A stretch of 64,000 bases of DNA from Amaranthus tricolor (Eukaryota; Streptophyta; Magnoliopsida; Caryophyllales; Amaranthaceae): the NCBI RefSeq assembly GCF_026212465.1, contig NC_080052.1, positions 30,716,326 through 30,780,325 on the forward strand. The letters run 5' to 3'. The notes under the pieces are model-generated. The model worked only from the letters and a program-made list of their open reading frames with translations. It was not told the DNA's origin and did not search any database. The translations under genes and the position numbers were made by a program. Below are positions 1 through 9,685 of the stretch, one piece after another (the first letter of the stretch is position 1; the number at the start of each line of letters is the position of its first letter).

Positions 1-2
1 GG

Positions 3-1769
3 GCTTTGGATCTACGCTGCTCAAAATTTAAAAGCATGCCGAGCACTATAGGTGAATTGCTGCATTTAAGGTACTTAAATCTCTCGGATAATGAAGATTT
101 GGAAGTTCTTCCTGAGTCGATAACGAAGCTGTACAATCTGGAAACCTTAATATTGAGAGGCTGCAAGATATTGAAAAAACTACCCAAGAAAATTAGCAAG
201 CTAGTTAACCTTAGGGTCCTCGATTTCAGATCTTGCGAAAGTCTTGCTGATGTGCCTGACAATATTTGTAAGTTGGTGAAGCTTAGGGTCTTGCAGGGAA
301 TCGAGAATCGTAATGTTACACGTATGCCTAGTGGCTTGGGTAATTTGATCAACCTCCACACGCTACCAGAGTTTGTGTTGAGTAAACCGAGTTCTAGTTG
401 TGACGAGTGGTTTGATCAGCTCGAAGACCTAAAAAGTCTCAAAAATTTAAAAGGTAGACTAACTTTCCAAATTCATTCCCCGAAAAATGGTATCCTTGAT
501 GGAAGAAGGGAAGGAGGATACCTCAAAAACAAGGAATCTCTCGATTTTATTAGCTTTTTGTTCAGTGAAGATGTTAATGAAACAGCTGTGGATCTCGAAG
601 AAGCATTGATGAAAGAGTTGCAGCCTCATTCCAACCTTAAAATCCTCGAGTTGTGGGCGTACCATGGTGTGAGAATTCCGAATTGGGTGTCGTCTCTCCA
701 CAATCTAGTACAATTGGAACTTTTATTGTGCGCGGAATTGCAGCAGCTGACATGTTTGGGAAACCTGCATCATCTAGAAGAACTCAGACTTGGGCACATG
801 CCAAATTTGGAGTACATAACCGAGAAAAGTAGTTTACCGTTATGTAAGTCTCTGAAACGGGTTTTCTTTAGTACATTACCGAAACTGAAAGGATGGGTGG
901 TAGACATTCATCAGCTGGTTGGTAAGAGCAGCATGGACACGGAAAACTTGCAACTATTGTGTCTTCCTCAATTGAAGACATTAGAAATATACGACTGCAG
1001 GGAGCTAAGTTTTTTTCCCTTTTGTCCGATTGTTGAAAGATTGGATTTGAGTCGTTTCAATGATGAATTACGAGTAAAACAAATCGATGAGCAAAGGGAT
1101 ATGCAGCCCAAATTAAGGGAGATTTCCATAACCGGAAATGCTCTATGGCTAAGATCACTAACACTCGAGTCTTTTAAGCAACTTACACTGTTAAAAATAA
1201 CAGGGGATGAGAAAATGGAGAGTTTGAGAGAGCTTGGGAATGTGTTTCGTAGGTGCTCATCTTCCTTACACGAGTTGTCACTAATTCGTTGCATCAGATT
1301 ACGGAGTGTATGGGGAGGATTGATACATCTATCTTCCTTGAAGAAATTATGTCTAGTAGCATGCCCGAATGTGAACCTTTCGAATGAAGACGAGACTAAG
1401 AATGGGATGTGCATGCCATCGCAATCGTTTCATCACTCCCTCCGGTCCTTGATATTGGATGAACTCCCACTGCTGGTGAATCTACCCGAATGGATTGAGA
1501 ACCTCGTTTCCCTCGATACACTTGAGATATCCTCTTGCAAAGAGTTGGGATCAATGCCGGCTTGGATGTCAAACCTTACCGCTCTCAATAAACTTCTCAT
1601 CTATCACTGTTCAGCAGACCTGCAGAAAAGATGCCAAAATCTGACAGGCGAGGACTGGATCCACATACAGAAAATCCCGAAAATTAACATCGACTGCAAG
1701 GTATATAGTGAGAATGAGATACCGTCTGCGCCCCCTGCTCCCCCTTTGCCTCTTATATTGTCTATTTGA
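3..1769 (+). CDS. CC-NB-LRR (RGA-like) disease-resistance protein, C-terminal LRR part, 5' truncated by window edge
   Basis: The reading frame is open from base 3 with no ATG needed, so this is the 3' part of a longer gene. About 588 residues are visible. They are leucine-rich repeats of the plant NB-LRR kind: LxxLxxLxxLxLxxC/N repeats such as LPESITKLYNLETLILRGC and LVNLRVLDFRSC occur in the first 150 residues, followed by longer irregular repeats and a late WIENLVSLDTLEISSCKEL unit. The NB-ARC and coiled-coil parts must lie to the left. In this family the LRR recognises pathogen effectors or guards host targets in the cytoplasm. The end is a short Pro-rich tail (PAPPAPPLPLILSI-like) after the conserved KIPKINIDC ending. 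No intron is visible. Family assignment is confident; the individual orthologue is not. Confidence 0.9.
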   Translation, partial: ALDLRCSKFKSMPSTIGELLHLRYLNLSDNEDLEVLPESITKLYNLETLILRGCKILKKLPKKISKLVNLRVLDFRSCESLADVPDNICKLVKLRVLQGIENRNVTRMPSGLGNLINLHTLPEFVLSKPSSSCDEWFDQLEDLKSLKNLKGRLTFQIHSPKNGILDGRREGGYLKNKESLDFISFLFSEDVNETAVDLEEALMKELQPHSNLKILELWAYHGVRIPNWVSSLHNLVQLELLLCAELQQLTCLGNLHHLEELRLGHMPNLEYITEKSSLPLCKSLKRVFFSTLPKLKGWVVDIHQLVGKSSMDTENLQLLCLPQLKTLEIYDCRELSFFPFCPIVERLDLSRFNDELRVKQIDEQRDMQPKLREISITGNALWLRSLTLESFKQLTLLKITGDEKMESLRELGNVFRRCSSSLHELSLIRCIRLRSVWGGLIHLSSLKKLCLVACPNVNLSNEDETKNGMCMPSQSFHHSLRSLILDELPLLVNLPEWIENLVSLDTLEISSCKELGSMPAWMSNLTALNKLLIYHCSADLQKRCQNLTGEDWIHIQKIPKINIDCKVYSENEIPSAPPAPPLPLILSI

Positions 1770-4700
1770 GCAGACCCTCTATTTCACCCAAAAGAATCGC
1801 ATGTACGAGTTGAATGGAGACAACGCAAGAGTGGAATCTCGATATTTAGTATCCTATCAGTCCAGAAACATGCCTTGCAATGATCTATTTTATGAAAACC
1901 ACACCATTATGATGAGTTTAAGATATCTTGCCATTATTAATGTGTATATAAGTTCAGTGTGTACTTTTATCTTCATGGAATAGAACATCCATAATATTGT
2001 ATGAATCCACATTAATTTCAAGTTTTCAGAATGCTGTGATTGCGCGCCTTTCTCATGCCCTCTCCCGATAGAGTGTGGGTATGATCTGTCCGCTGCCTCT
2101 CCCTCCGGACCCTGACTTTGTGCGGGACACTAAGCTGATGACCATGACCTGAATGCGATGTTGAGTGCTTATCAGCTCAGGGTCTTATTTGTACAATTAT
2201 CTCATGGACTTCTACTGGACAAGGTTAGTACCAAATCACTTTCTTATAATAGTGGGGAATGGTTTGGTAGAAAGTTTTGACAGTAGTAAATTATTGACTT
2301 TTTTGTCCACTCATCCTTTGGTTTACTGCTCAACTTGTTCCAAATAATTATACCCTAAATTTAGAGGAATAGGAGAAATCAATAAGATCATCAAGTTCCT
2401 GGTAAGAACCAATTTGATTTTTTTTATATATATTCTACTAGTGTAGGGTAAGGAGAACTCCTACATGCTATAGAAAGAAGGGGAATTGATTCTATTGTAT
2501 GGTTGCGAAAATTAAACTCTTATTTTAAGAATTATATATTCTCTTTTTATAAATTGCAACGAGGGAAGTTGGCACAAAGATTAAAAAATTGTGTACTTAT
2601 TATAAAAAATACGTATTTTGTGATTGGTATTAAGAGTGAGAATAAATATTGATAAGAATTAACTAAAATGACGGCGAGATTTCACAAAAAAAAAAATGTA
2701 AATTTACAACGACGAATCAAAAAGAGTGTGTAATAAATTCAAAAGAAGCGAGTAACAAGACAATTGAATACTCCTTCCCTCATCCTAAAATTGTCTTACT
2801 TTTTATTTTAATTTATTTCGCTGAATTTGTCGTTTTATCATTTTTGACTATAACCCTAACACTTTAACACATCTTTAATCTCTATCTTAACTTTTATTTT
2901 CCAATTAACTCAAAAAAAAAAAAATAAAAAAAATAATCCACTCAATTCTATTTCATAACTTGAATGTAATTTCATAAATTATAATGTATCCAAAAGTCCA
3001 AAATTAGCTTTTGTTCCAAATTACATCAGTCCATGTAAGTTGTAAGAGTAGTATCTTAAGGCCGATTCCATACCTGTTTAATTTATGCTTAGCACACGAG
3101 TTTGGATGTTTGATGAAACAGTTGACTTCATAAAAAATAAAGGGAAATGTGCCAAAGATAAATAAAGCTGGGTCATTAAAGTCAAAGTAGACCCATCTCA
3201 GTAACAGCCCCAATTATGCTTACACAAATACTACTATACACATTCATGGCTTACTTGGAATTTAATCCATTTGTCCTTTTAGTTTTACAACGTTACCTTT
3301 CCTTATCAATTCACGCAGCTTGTGCTTGAGCGGAGTTGGTGGGTATGTCATATCGTGTCATTCAACTTACCAAATAAAAATAGTAAGTCGTAACACGATA
3401 ACAACAAGCAGGACATCAAGTTAGACGCGTTATAGGGCAAGACAATATTTTCCCCCAATTAAGCTATAAAATGACAAACCTAACTAATTATTTTTGAAAA
3501 TCACAGCGATGTCTCGTGTTGCGTCGCTTTTTAAATTAATCTTATGTTTTTAATTTTGGACATATCCTTATTTTCATTGATTCAAAGCTAAACGTGAGTA
3601 GGTTTAAAATAAGAAACTTAAAATTGATTATCTAAAAATAATATTTATAATATCATGATTCATCAAATATATGATTTAAGAGAGAATTTTGAGTACACTT
3701 CAAAAACATTAGGTATTTGCTATTGAGCACTTTTGCTTACTTAGGATGTACTTCTATAATTCTATAATTTATAGTAAGGGACCTTAACCTTCATATGTTA
3801 AATCAAACCCTTTTTTTTTTTTTTACTAAATTGGTATAAAAATCTTTAAATTTGATCTAAATATCAATATTTTGCACTTATTAAATTGTCTTAGTATTTT
3901 TAAATAATTTAATATCAATATTTTTAATATATAACAAGAACAAGATCAATATAATTATATATGACAGTAGATATAATTGGGTTTGCAAATTTTAAAATAA
4001 TCACCCATGTTGATGTTATAAAGGAATTTCCAATAAAAAAAAGGAGTATGTTCCACTTGAAAATACATAACGCGAGAAGATGAACCTTAAAGCTAAGGGG
4101 TTGTTTCTAAATTGGAGAAAACAATAGCCTGTTCAAAGCCGATAGTGTTTTCCATATTTTAGGCACAAGATTTACATGAATATTATGAAAGTTTCTTGAG
4201 GTTTCATGTTGTACAAAAGATTCACACTAGCTTTTTTTTTCTTTTTTATTTTATGTAATCAGTATGATACTAACTAAATTTTCTGTATAAATGCACAAAT
4301 TTTCCATTTTATTTGTATCTTAGATATTTTAACTAATATAAATAATGCATAAATATTTTAATTCGTATAATGAAACGGATGGAGTACTACCTTTTTCTAA
4401 GTAGATAAGTTAGGGGTATTGGTTGTAGTATAAACTAGATTCAATTCAAATCTATAAAAAACTTTGAGGCTTTAAGATAATTGTCATACGCTAAAATCGT
4501 TAATTTTCTATAATATTATATATAAGTTTTTCTTAAAGTTTCACTAACCCAATAATCTAAATGAATATTTTTAGCTATAATTGACATCCGGTGAAACTCA
4601 TTCTAATAAAGATTTACCTTTCCAAAAATATTTAAAAAGTTAGTTACAAATCACCCAAAATTATATTAAAAGGGTTGATAACTTTTTACGCTAAAAACAT

Positions 4701-5290
4701 TTGAAAAATCTCATCCAATCCAAGAATTCAATATATTTATGACTAATTATGAGCACAATCAAACATTCAAACCTAAAATCCAAATCATTAAACATTCAAA
4801 TACAAAAATTCTACTAAATTCAAATAAAATATTGAATTACGATAATAAAAAATTTGCTTTTGAACTAAAAAACATAAAATTTACATCTAAAAAACTATAT
4901 TTATTCAGCCTTTTACATTTACAATACTTATCATTTAATATTCAACTAGTTTTACAACTTTTCTTTATGTATGATTTTTTCCTATCACTTTTTGATTCTA
5001 TTTATTAGACATAGACCTACTAATTTCTTGTTCTATTATTACTAAATCAACAAAATTTGATAAACCAAATTCAATTATTTTTTTTTTTTTTCATTTTCTC
5101 AATATTTAGTGGACTATGTTCTTCCTACATATCTTTAGCATTTTTATTTTTTTGGCACCTTCTTTTTGCTAAGAACAAGAAGACCTCTTTACAACTCTTT
5201 TTTTTTCTCACACCTCAATCTCTCTCTTCTCTCCAATGTCATAGAAAAAACCAGAATCCAAAACCCAAACCCCAAACCCCCTACCCAGAA
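1770..5290. other. Intergenic spacer, AT-rich, with degenerate MITE ends
   Basis: No convincing coding sequence. The first ~250 bases are probably 3' UTR of the resistance gene. A Stowaway-like terminus (TACTCCTTCC at 2769) points right and an opposite-facing ACGGATGGAGTA lies near 4376-4387, but they are 1.6 kb apart and the interior is not recognisable. The rest is AT-rich and holds nothing I can name. The last ~200 bases before 5291 are CT-rich and would be the 5' leader of the U-box gene. Confidence 0.5.
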
Positions 5291-6418
5291 ATGGCGACAC
5301 CCACAGAACTTCCTGAATACTTCAAATGCCCGATTTCACTCGAAATAATGTCCGACCCGGTTATCCTTTCTTCGGGTCACACCTTTGATCGGAGCTCCAT
5401 TCAACGTTGGATTGACTCCGGCCACCGTACTTGTCCAATTACCAAATTACCCATACCCGACCCGCCTTCTCTCATCCCTAACCATGCCCTTCGCAGCCTT
5501 ATCTTCAACTACGCTCCTTCCAACAACACCCATCATCACCAGCCTCCAACTCGTCTTGACTCAGAATCTGACTCGCTGAGTCAACTCGGTTTGTCAATCT
5601 CCACTCTCACCGCTCGAACTTCCTCACATAGTCAGAAGCTTGAAGCACTGAGCCAGCTCAACTCATTATCCAAATCTAACGCCGATTTCCGATCTCGACT
5701 CACTGAGTCAGGTGCTGTTTCGGCTCTTCTCCGTTGTGTGGACTCGGATAACGACCCTCCTCTTCAGGAGAAATTGCTATCCCTACTTTTGAATCTGAGT
5801 CTCGACTCGGATGATAATAAAGTGGGTTTAGTAGCCGAGGGTGCGGTGACGAAACTTGTCAACGCACTTCGTGGCCCGGCTGCTGCAGTTGCCGCAACCG
5901 TGCTCACAAGTTTAGCGGTTGTTGAGGTAAACAAGGCGACAATTGGCGCACACCCGGGTGCCGTACGTTCCCTTGTTTACCTCCTCCGCACGGGGAAAGG
6001 AAGAGAGCGAAAAGAGGCTGCTACCGCCCTTTTCGCTCTTTGTTCCTTTCCCGAGAACCGTCGTAGGACGGTTGATAGCGGGGCGGTCCCAATTTTGATT
6101 CGGATGGCGAAATCGGGTACGGAGAGGGCAATTGAAGTATTGGGTTTGTTGGCAAAGTGTGAAGAAGGAAGGGAAGAAATGGTTAAATGTGATGGGGTTA
6201 TTGTTGAGATATTGGTTAACTACGTGAAGAATGGGAGCTCAAGAGGGATTCAATATGGGTTGATGACATTAAATTTGTTATGTTGTTGTAGTGAAATGGT
6301 TAAGAAAATGGTTAGAAATGAAGGGGTTTTAGAGATTTGTTTGGGTTTAATTCAAGGTGATAATGAGAAAATTCTTAGGGTTGCTTCAAATTTAGCCAAG
6401 GTTTTGCAAGAGAATTAA
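5291..6418 (+). CDS. PUB8: U-box/armadillo-repeat E3 ubiquitin ligase, PUB8-like
   Basis: A single-exon gene of 375 residues. The frame is open upstream to 5057, but 5291 is its only in-frame ATG, and it gives the family-typical MATPTELPEYFKCPIS start. The U-box covers about residues 7-81, with FKCPISLEIMSDPVI, GHTFDRSSIQRWI and RTCPITKLP, the surface that docks the E2 enzyme. From about residue 110 come armadillo repeats (for example EKLLSLLLNLSLDSDDNK and GAVTKLVNALRG, then GAVPILIRMAKSG) for substrate binding. Length and intronless structure match the Arabidopsis PUB8/PUB9 group as I remember it (about 374 aa). Its cellular target cannot be read from the sequence. A three-copy tandem repeat follows directly downstream. 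Family certain; orthology to PUB8 likely. Confidence 0.9.
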   Translation: MATPTELPEYFKCPISLEIMSDPVILSSGHTFDRSSIQRWIDSGHRTCPITKLPIPDPPSLIPNHALRSLIFNYAPSNNTHHHQPPTRLDSESDSLSQLGLSISTLTARTSSHSQKLEALSQLNSLSKSNADFRSRLTESGAVSALLRCVDSDNDPPLQEKLLSLLLNLSLDSDDNKVGLVAEGAVTKLVNALRGPAAAVAATVLTSLAVVEVNKATIGAHPGAVRSLVYLLRTGKGRERKEAATALFALCSFPENRRRTVDSGAVPILIRMAKSGTERAIEVLGLLAKCEEGREEMVKCDGVIVEILVNYVKNGSSRGIQYGLMTLNLLCCCSEMVKKMVRNEGVLEICLGLIQGDNEKILRVASNLAKVLQEN

Positions 6419-6432
6419 TTAACCAAAGCTTT

Positions 6433-6685
6433 AATATCTCAAAAATATAGGGTCGACTATATGAAATCAATCAGAAAAACCTGAAAATTGAGGTCAGTTG
6501 ATTGGAATTTTCTTAATCTCAATATCATGGGATCGACGAAATCAATCAAAAAAAAAAAAAAAAAAAAAAAACCCGAAAATTGAGGTTAGTTGATTGGAAT
6601 TTTTTAATTTCAATAATATGAGGTGGACTATGTAAAAAAAAGCCTAAATTTGAGGTGATTTGATTGGGATTTATAATGGGTTCTA
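6433..6685 (+). repeat. Three degenerate ~80-bp tandem repeats 3' of the U-box gene
   Basis: Three copies, beginning near 6436, 6518 and 6612, share the phrases 'TCTCAAxATxxxGGGTCGAC', 'AAATCAATCA(A)n', 'CTGAAAATTGAGGT' and 'AGTTGATTGGAATTTT'. The second copy contains a run of about 24 A. They lie within 20-260 bases of the PUB8 stop codon, so they probably overlap its 3' UTR or polyadenylation region. Confidence 0.7.
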
Positions 6686-6800
6686 AAATTTTACCCTTTT
6701 AGCAAATACTTCACATGTTGGTTCAATCTTGATATTTCTTTTTGTTGTACAAAACAAAAGAATAGAAGTTTCTTTTTGTTGTATCAATGTGATCACAATG

Positions 6801-7140
6801 TACTTCCTCCGTTCCATAATACTTGCTACATATTCCATTTTTGGAAATTTCATAATACTTGCTACATTTCCATTTTTGGTAATAAAACAATCATTTAAAA
6901 TTCTACCTACCCCTACTTTTATCCTACTCTATACCTCTCTAACTTTTTTACCTACAATTATTTAATCTTTATTTATTTCCAATTAAAATTAATTTTCCCT
7001 CCATATTTATTATTCTCATTAAAAACTCAACTAATCTCCCATAACCCACCATCCCAATTAATTATTTCCTCTATTTAAATACACTATCTCAATTAATTAT
7101 TTCTCCCATTTAAACAAACCTTTCCAACTACTTATATTAA
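6801..7140. mobile_element. Left terminus of a mariner-like element (TIR TACTTCCTCCGTTC...TTGCTACAT)
   Basis: The end TACTTCCTCCGTTC at 6801 begins with the TA expected as target duplication and is followed at fixed spacing by TGCTACAT. The same arrangement occurs at 8485 (same orientation) and at 9685 (inverted). A 36-bp duplication (CATAATACTTGCTACAT at 6815 and 6851) sits just inside. The AT-rich subterminal region runs to about 7140. No inverted partner is visible before 9685, so this is either the outer end of a 2.9 kb composite element or a lone, truncated end. Confidence 0.6.
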
Positions 7141-8484
7141 TGGTGGGATGAATGTGAACCGTTGGATTTGGTTTGCCCAGATCTGACCGTTGATTGCTCT
7201 TTATATAAGTAACCCGGTTCCTTTCCTAACCCTAATCCCATTTCTCTTCCTTTGCCATTTTCCCCTCTCCATCTCTCTCATTCTCTCTGGAAAGTTCTAA
7301 CCCTAAAGATCTTTGGTTTTCTTTCATTTCTTTGCCGTCTCTGATTTCATTATTTGGGTTTTCTTTCACTATTGACTACGAAAGGATGGATTATATCTGG
7401 TTTTATTTCTGATCTTTGGTTTTGTATTTGATTAAAGGTTTACATTTGGGTTTTCCGAAATTTCTCTATTTCTTCTGGTATATTCTTTATACACTTTGCT
7501 TTAATCGTCATCTGGTATGCTTTGATCCTAAAATCTTGATTCTTATTGCATATTCTTCGTATTTTGATTTTTTTAAAACTTTGATCTGCTTTTTTTTTTT
7601 TTTTAATTTCATGTGTATGTTTATACGTTTATGATTTTGTTTTTGTTATTCTCTTGATTATTTCTTTCAGCTGTATTTAATCCCAAATTCATGATCTTGT
7701 TTTAGTCCTTCATCAGATCTGGTTTCTTTAATGATTCTCTTGCATGTTCTGTCTATTTTGATATTTTTAAACTAAGATCTGCTCTGTTTTTTTTTATTTC
7801 ATGTTTATTTTTATACGTTTATGATTTTGTTTTTGTTATTCTCTTGATTATTTCTTTAAGCTGTATTTAATCCCAGATTCATGATCTTATTTTAGTCCTT
7901 CATCAGATCTGGTTTCTTTAATGATTCTCTTGCATGTTCTTTTTACTCTTTGCTTTCATCTGGTATGATTTGATCCGAAAATCATGATCTAGTTTTAGTA
8001 CTTTATCAGATCTGGTTTGATTTATGATATTGTTGCATGTTGTTCTTATTTCGATTTATTTAATGTTGGATCTGATCTCTTTTTTTGTTTTCTCATGTTT
8101 ATTTTAATTTGATTATGATTTTGATTCTGTTTTTTTTTTTTGATTATGGTTTTGGTTTGTTTTAAATTACGAAAACGATGATGTGGTTGTAGCAGTCGAT
8201 GAGATCTGTTTTGATTAATGATTCTCTTGCATGTTCATTTTTTGATATTTTTAAACTTTGATCTGCTCTTATTTTTTTTATTTAATGTTTATTTGTAATA
8301 CGTTTATGATATTGATTTTGTTATTTTTTTGATTATGTTTTTGAGCTGTTTTTAATCCCAAAATCAAGATCTGGTTTTAGTCCTTCACCAGATCTGGTTT
8401 GAAATATGATGTTGTATGATCTTGTTTTTTTAAACTTTGATTTAAACTTTGATCTATTACTAATGATAAGATTTTTATTATGTG
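7141..8484 (+). promoter_or_regulatory. Orphan housekeeping-type promoter, 5' leader and leader intron without a coding sequence
   Basis: The layout is that of a highly expressed plant gene. TATATAAG lies at 7202-7209, followed by a CT-rich leader with two telo-box-like motifs (TAACCCTAA at 7227 and 7298), typical of translation-machinery genes. Then comes about 1.1 kb of T-rich, intron-like sequence with a good acceptor-like TTTCTTTCAG at ~7670. The intron-mediated-enhancement motif TTNGATYTG occurs exactly at 7580, 8066 and 8257, along with many other GATCTG cores. No coding exon follows: the next ATGs open only short frames and a mariner element starts at 8485. It could be a gene whose coding part is lost, a promoter captured by a transposon, or a noncoding transcript. 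Confidence 0.55.
7625..8400 (+). repeat. Leader-intron tandem repeats (~190-bp period, 3-4 copies)
   Basis: The phrase TTTATGATTTTGTTTTTGTT recurs at 7629 and 7819 (190 bp apart), each time followed by TATTCTCTTGATTATTTCTTT, CTGTATTTAATCCCA and CATCAGATCTGG. Weaker copies start near 7955 and 8300. Each copy brings one or two GATCTG cores, so the duplications multiplied the intron-enhancement motif. Confidence 0.75.
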
Positions 8485-9685
8485 TACTTCCTCTGTTATG
8501 TTTTTGTTGCTACTTAAGATTATTAAGAAGATGGACACAAAGGAAAAAGCGTGCGACTCATTAGAATCCCAAAGAGAATGTAAAAAATACGATAATATCT
8601 TTGGTTCGTGGTACGATCATTATTATTTGAAATGTTGGGAATTAAATTGTGTTGTGAATGACCAATGCCTAATGCAGAGGCCATTGCTCTAATTGTGGTT
8701 CTCTTTTCAATCGGAACAGCATTCAGCAAATTCATGTCAAAAACTTTTGGTTTCCTACCAACTCTTCCCCTTTTTCTACTATTAACATCAATTAAAATGC
8801 CATTTTGCATTGATGTTTTGGCTGATTCCCACAGCCTTGATATTGTCCACCTAGATGTGTTATGTTGCATTGCAATTGTTTTAATTGTACCCCGTGGCAA
8901 ACGTCTATCTGATTCTGTGGACAAACTAGTTAACTGTTGTACAATTAACTTTCTGGTCTCAACTGGTAGTTCCCTCTTACTACCTACTGGTTGCTGTCTT
9001 AATGTTTCTGTTTCTGTTTCTTCATGTGTTAATGTTTGACCATGGCTTATGGGTTCCTCCAAACTCAAACTGACATCGATGTTTCCATAATTCTCACTTG
9101 TGTACTCATTATAAATGTCATATTCACAATCTATATTAAGGTTTTCAAAAAAAGAAATAAATACCTCAATATCAGGATTAATGAATTCCTCTTCTTGAAT
9201 TTGAACCTCAGCCATTTGTTGTTTTGATTGCTTGTTGTTGGTTTTGTAGAGTTGATGAAAGAAATAGGTTTGGATCCAAATTCTTATGAACTTTTTAAAA
9301 GGGGAGGACAACAGATGAAGAAATTGAAATGAAGAAGTGTTGAAAATTTTAATGCTGACTATAGAAGAATTTGATCTATTTATAGAAGATGAAATGTGTT
9401 AATGCTGACTTTTGTGTAAAAATTTTAACTTTTGCTGATAATTTGTAATATTGGAGGGAATTATTTGGGTGGGAAAATATTTTTTGGGGGGAAATGAAAC
9501 TGACATGTAAATTAATCTGCAAAATATTTACCTAATCTTAACTATTTTTCCTTTTTCTTTTAAAATTAACAACAACAAAAACATCAAATCTTATAAACTC
9601 AACAGTAGCCTATGAAGTAGGTGTTCAGCATTCTTAATATTTGTGCCAAACCTAATGTAGCATTTAAATCAGAACGGAGGAAGTA
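8485..9685 (-). mobile_element. Internally deleted mariner-like element (1.2 kb)
   Basis: Terminal inverted repeats: TACTTCCTCTGTT...TTGCTAC at 8485 and, inverted, TACTTCCTCCGTTC...ATGCTAC ending at 9685. They are 29 bp with about 23 matches, and each ends in TA as expected for Tc1/mariner. Inside, on the minus strand, lies the 5' part of a transposase gene, with a TATA box (TCTATAAATAG on the minus strand, near 9376-9386) upstream. The rest of a full-length element, including the catalytic domain, is missing, so this copy is non-autonomous. Confidence 0.7.
8523..9215 (-). CDS. Truncated plant mariner-like transposase (N-terminal DNA-binding part only)
   Basis: The first ATG of the frame is at 9215 and gives MAEVQIQEEEF; the frame upstream of it has no ATG. 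The protein is 230 residues. An acidic N-terminal stretch is followed at about residues 80-190 by the conserved plant mariner N-domain: LPVETRKLIVQQL, LPRGTIKTIAMQHNTSRWTI, SRLWESAKTSMQNG, KKGRVGRK-type basic patch (RKRGRVGRKPKVF) and PIEKRTTIRAMASALGI. In full transposases this helix-turn-helix part binds the element ends and is followed by a DDD/DDE catalytic domain. Here the homology stops after SALGIGHS and about 43 unrelated residues lead to a stop 38 bp from the left TIR. The frame has no internal stop, so a DNA-binding-only protein is possible; whether it is expressed is unknown. Confidence 0.7.
   Translation of the reverse strand: MAEVQIQEEEFINPDIEVFISFFENLNIDCEYDIYNEYTSENYGNIDVSLSLEEPISHGQTLTHEETETETLRQQPVGSKRELPVETRKLIVQQLTSLSTESDRRLPRGTIKTIAMQHNTSRWTISRLWESAKTSMQNGILIDVNSRKRGRVGRKPKVFDMNLLNAVPIEKRTTIRAMASALGIGHSQHNLIPNISNNNDRTTNQRYYRIFYILFGILMSRTLFPLCPSS

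Noticed and set aside
5057..5290. N-terminal extension of the U-box protein
   Set aside because: The open frame has no ATG before 5291 and is low-complexity Phe/Ser-rich leader translation.
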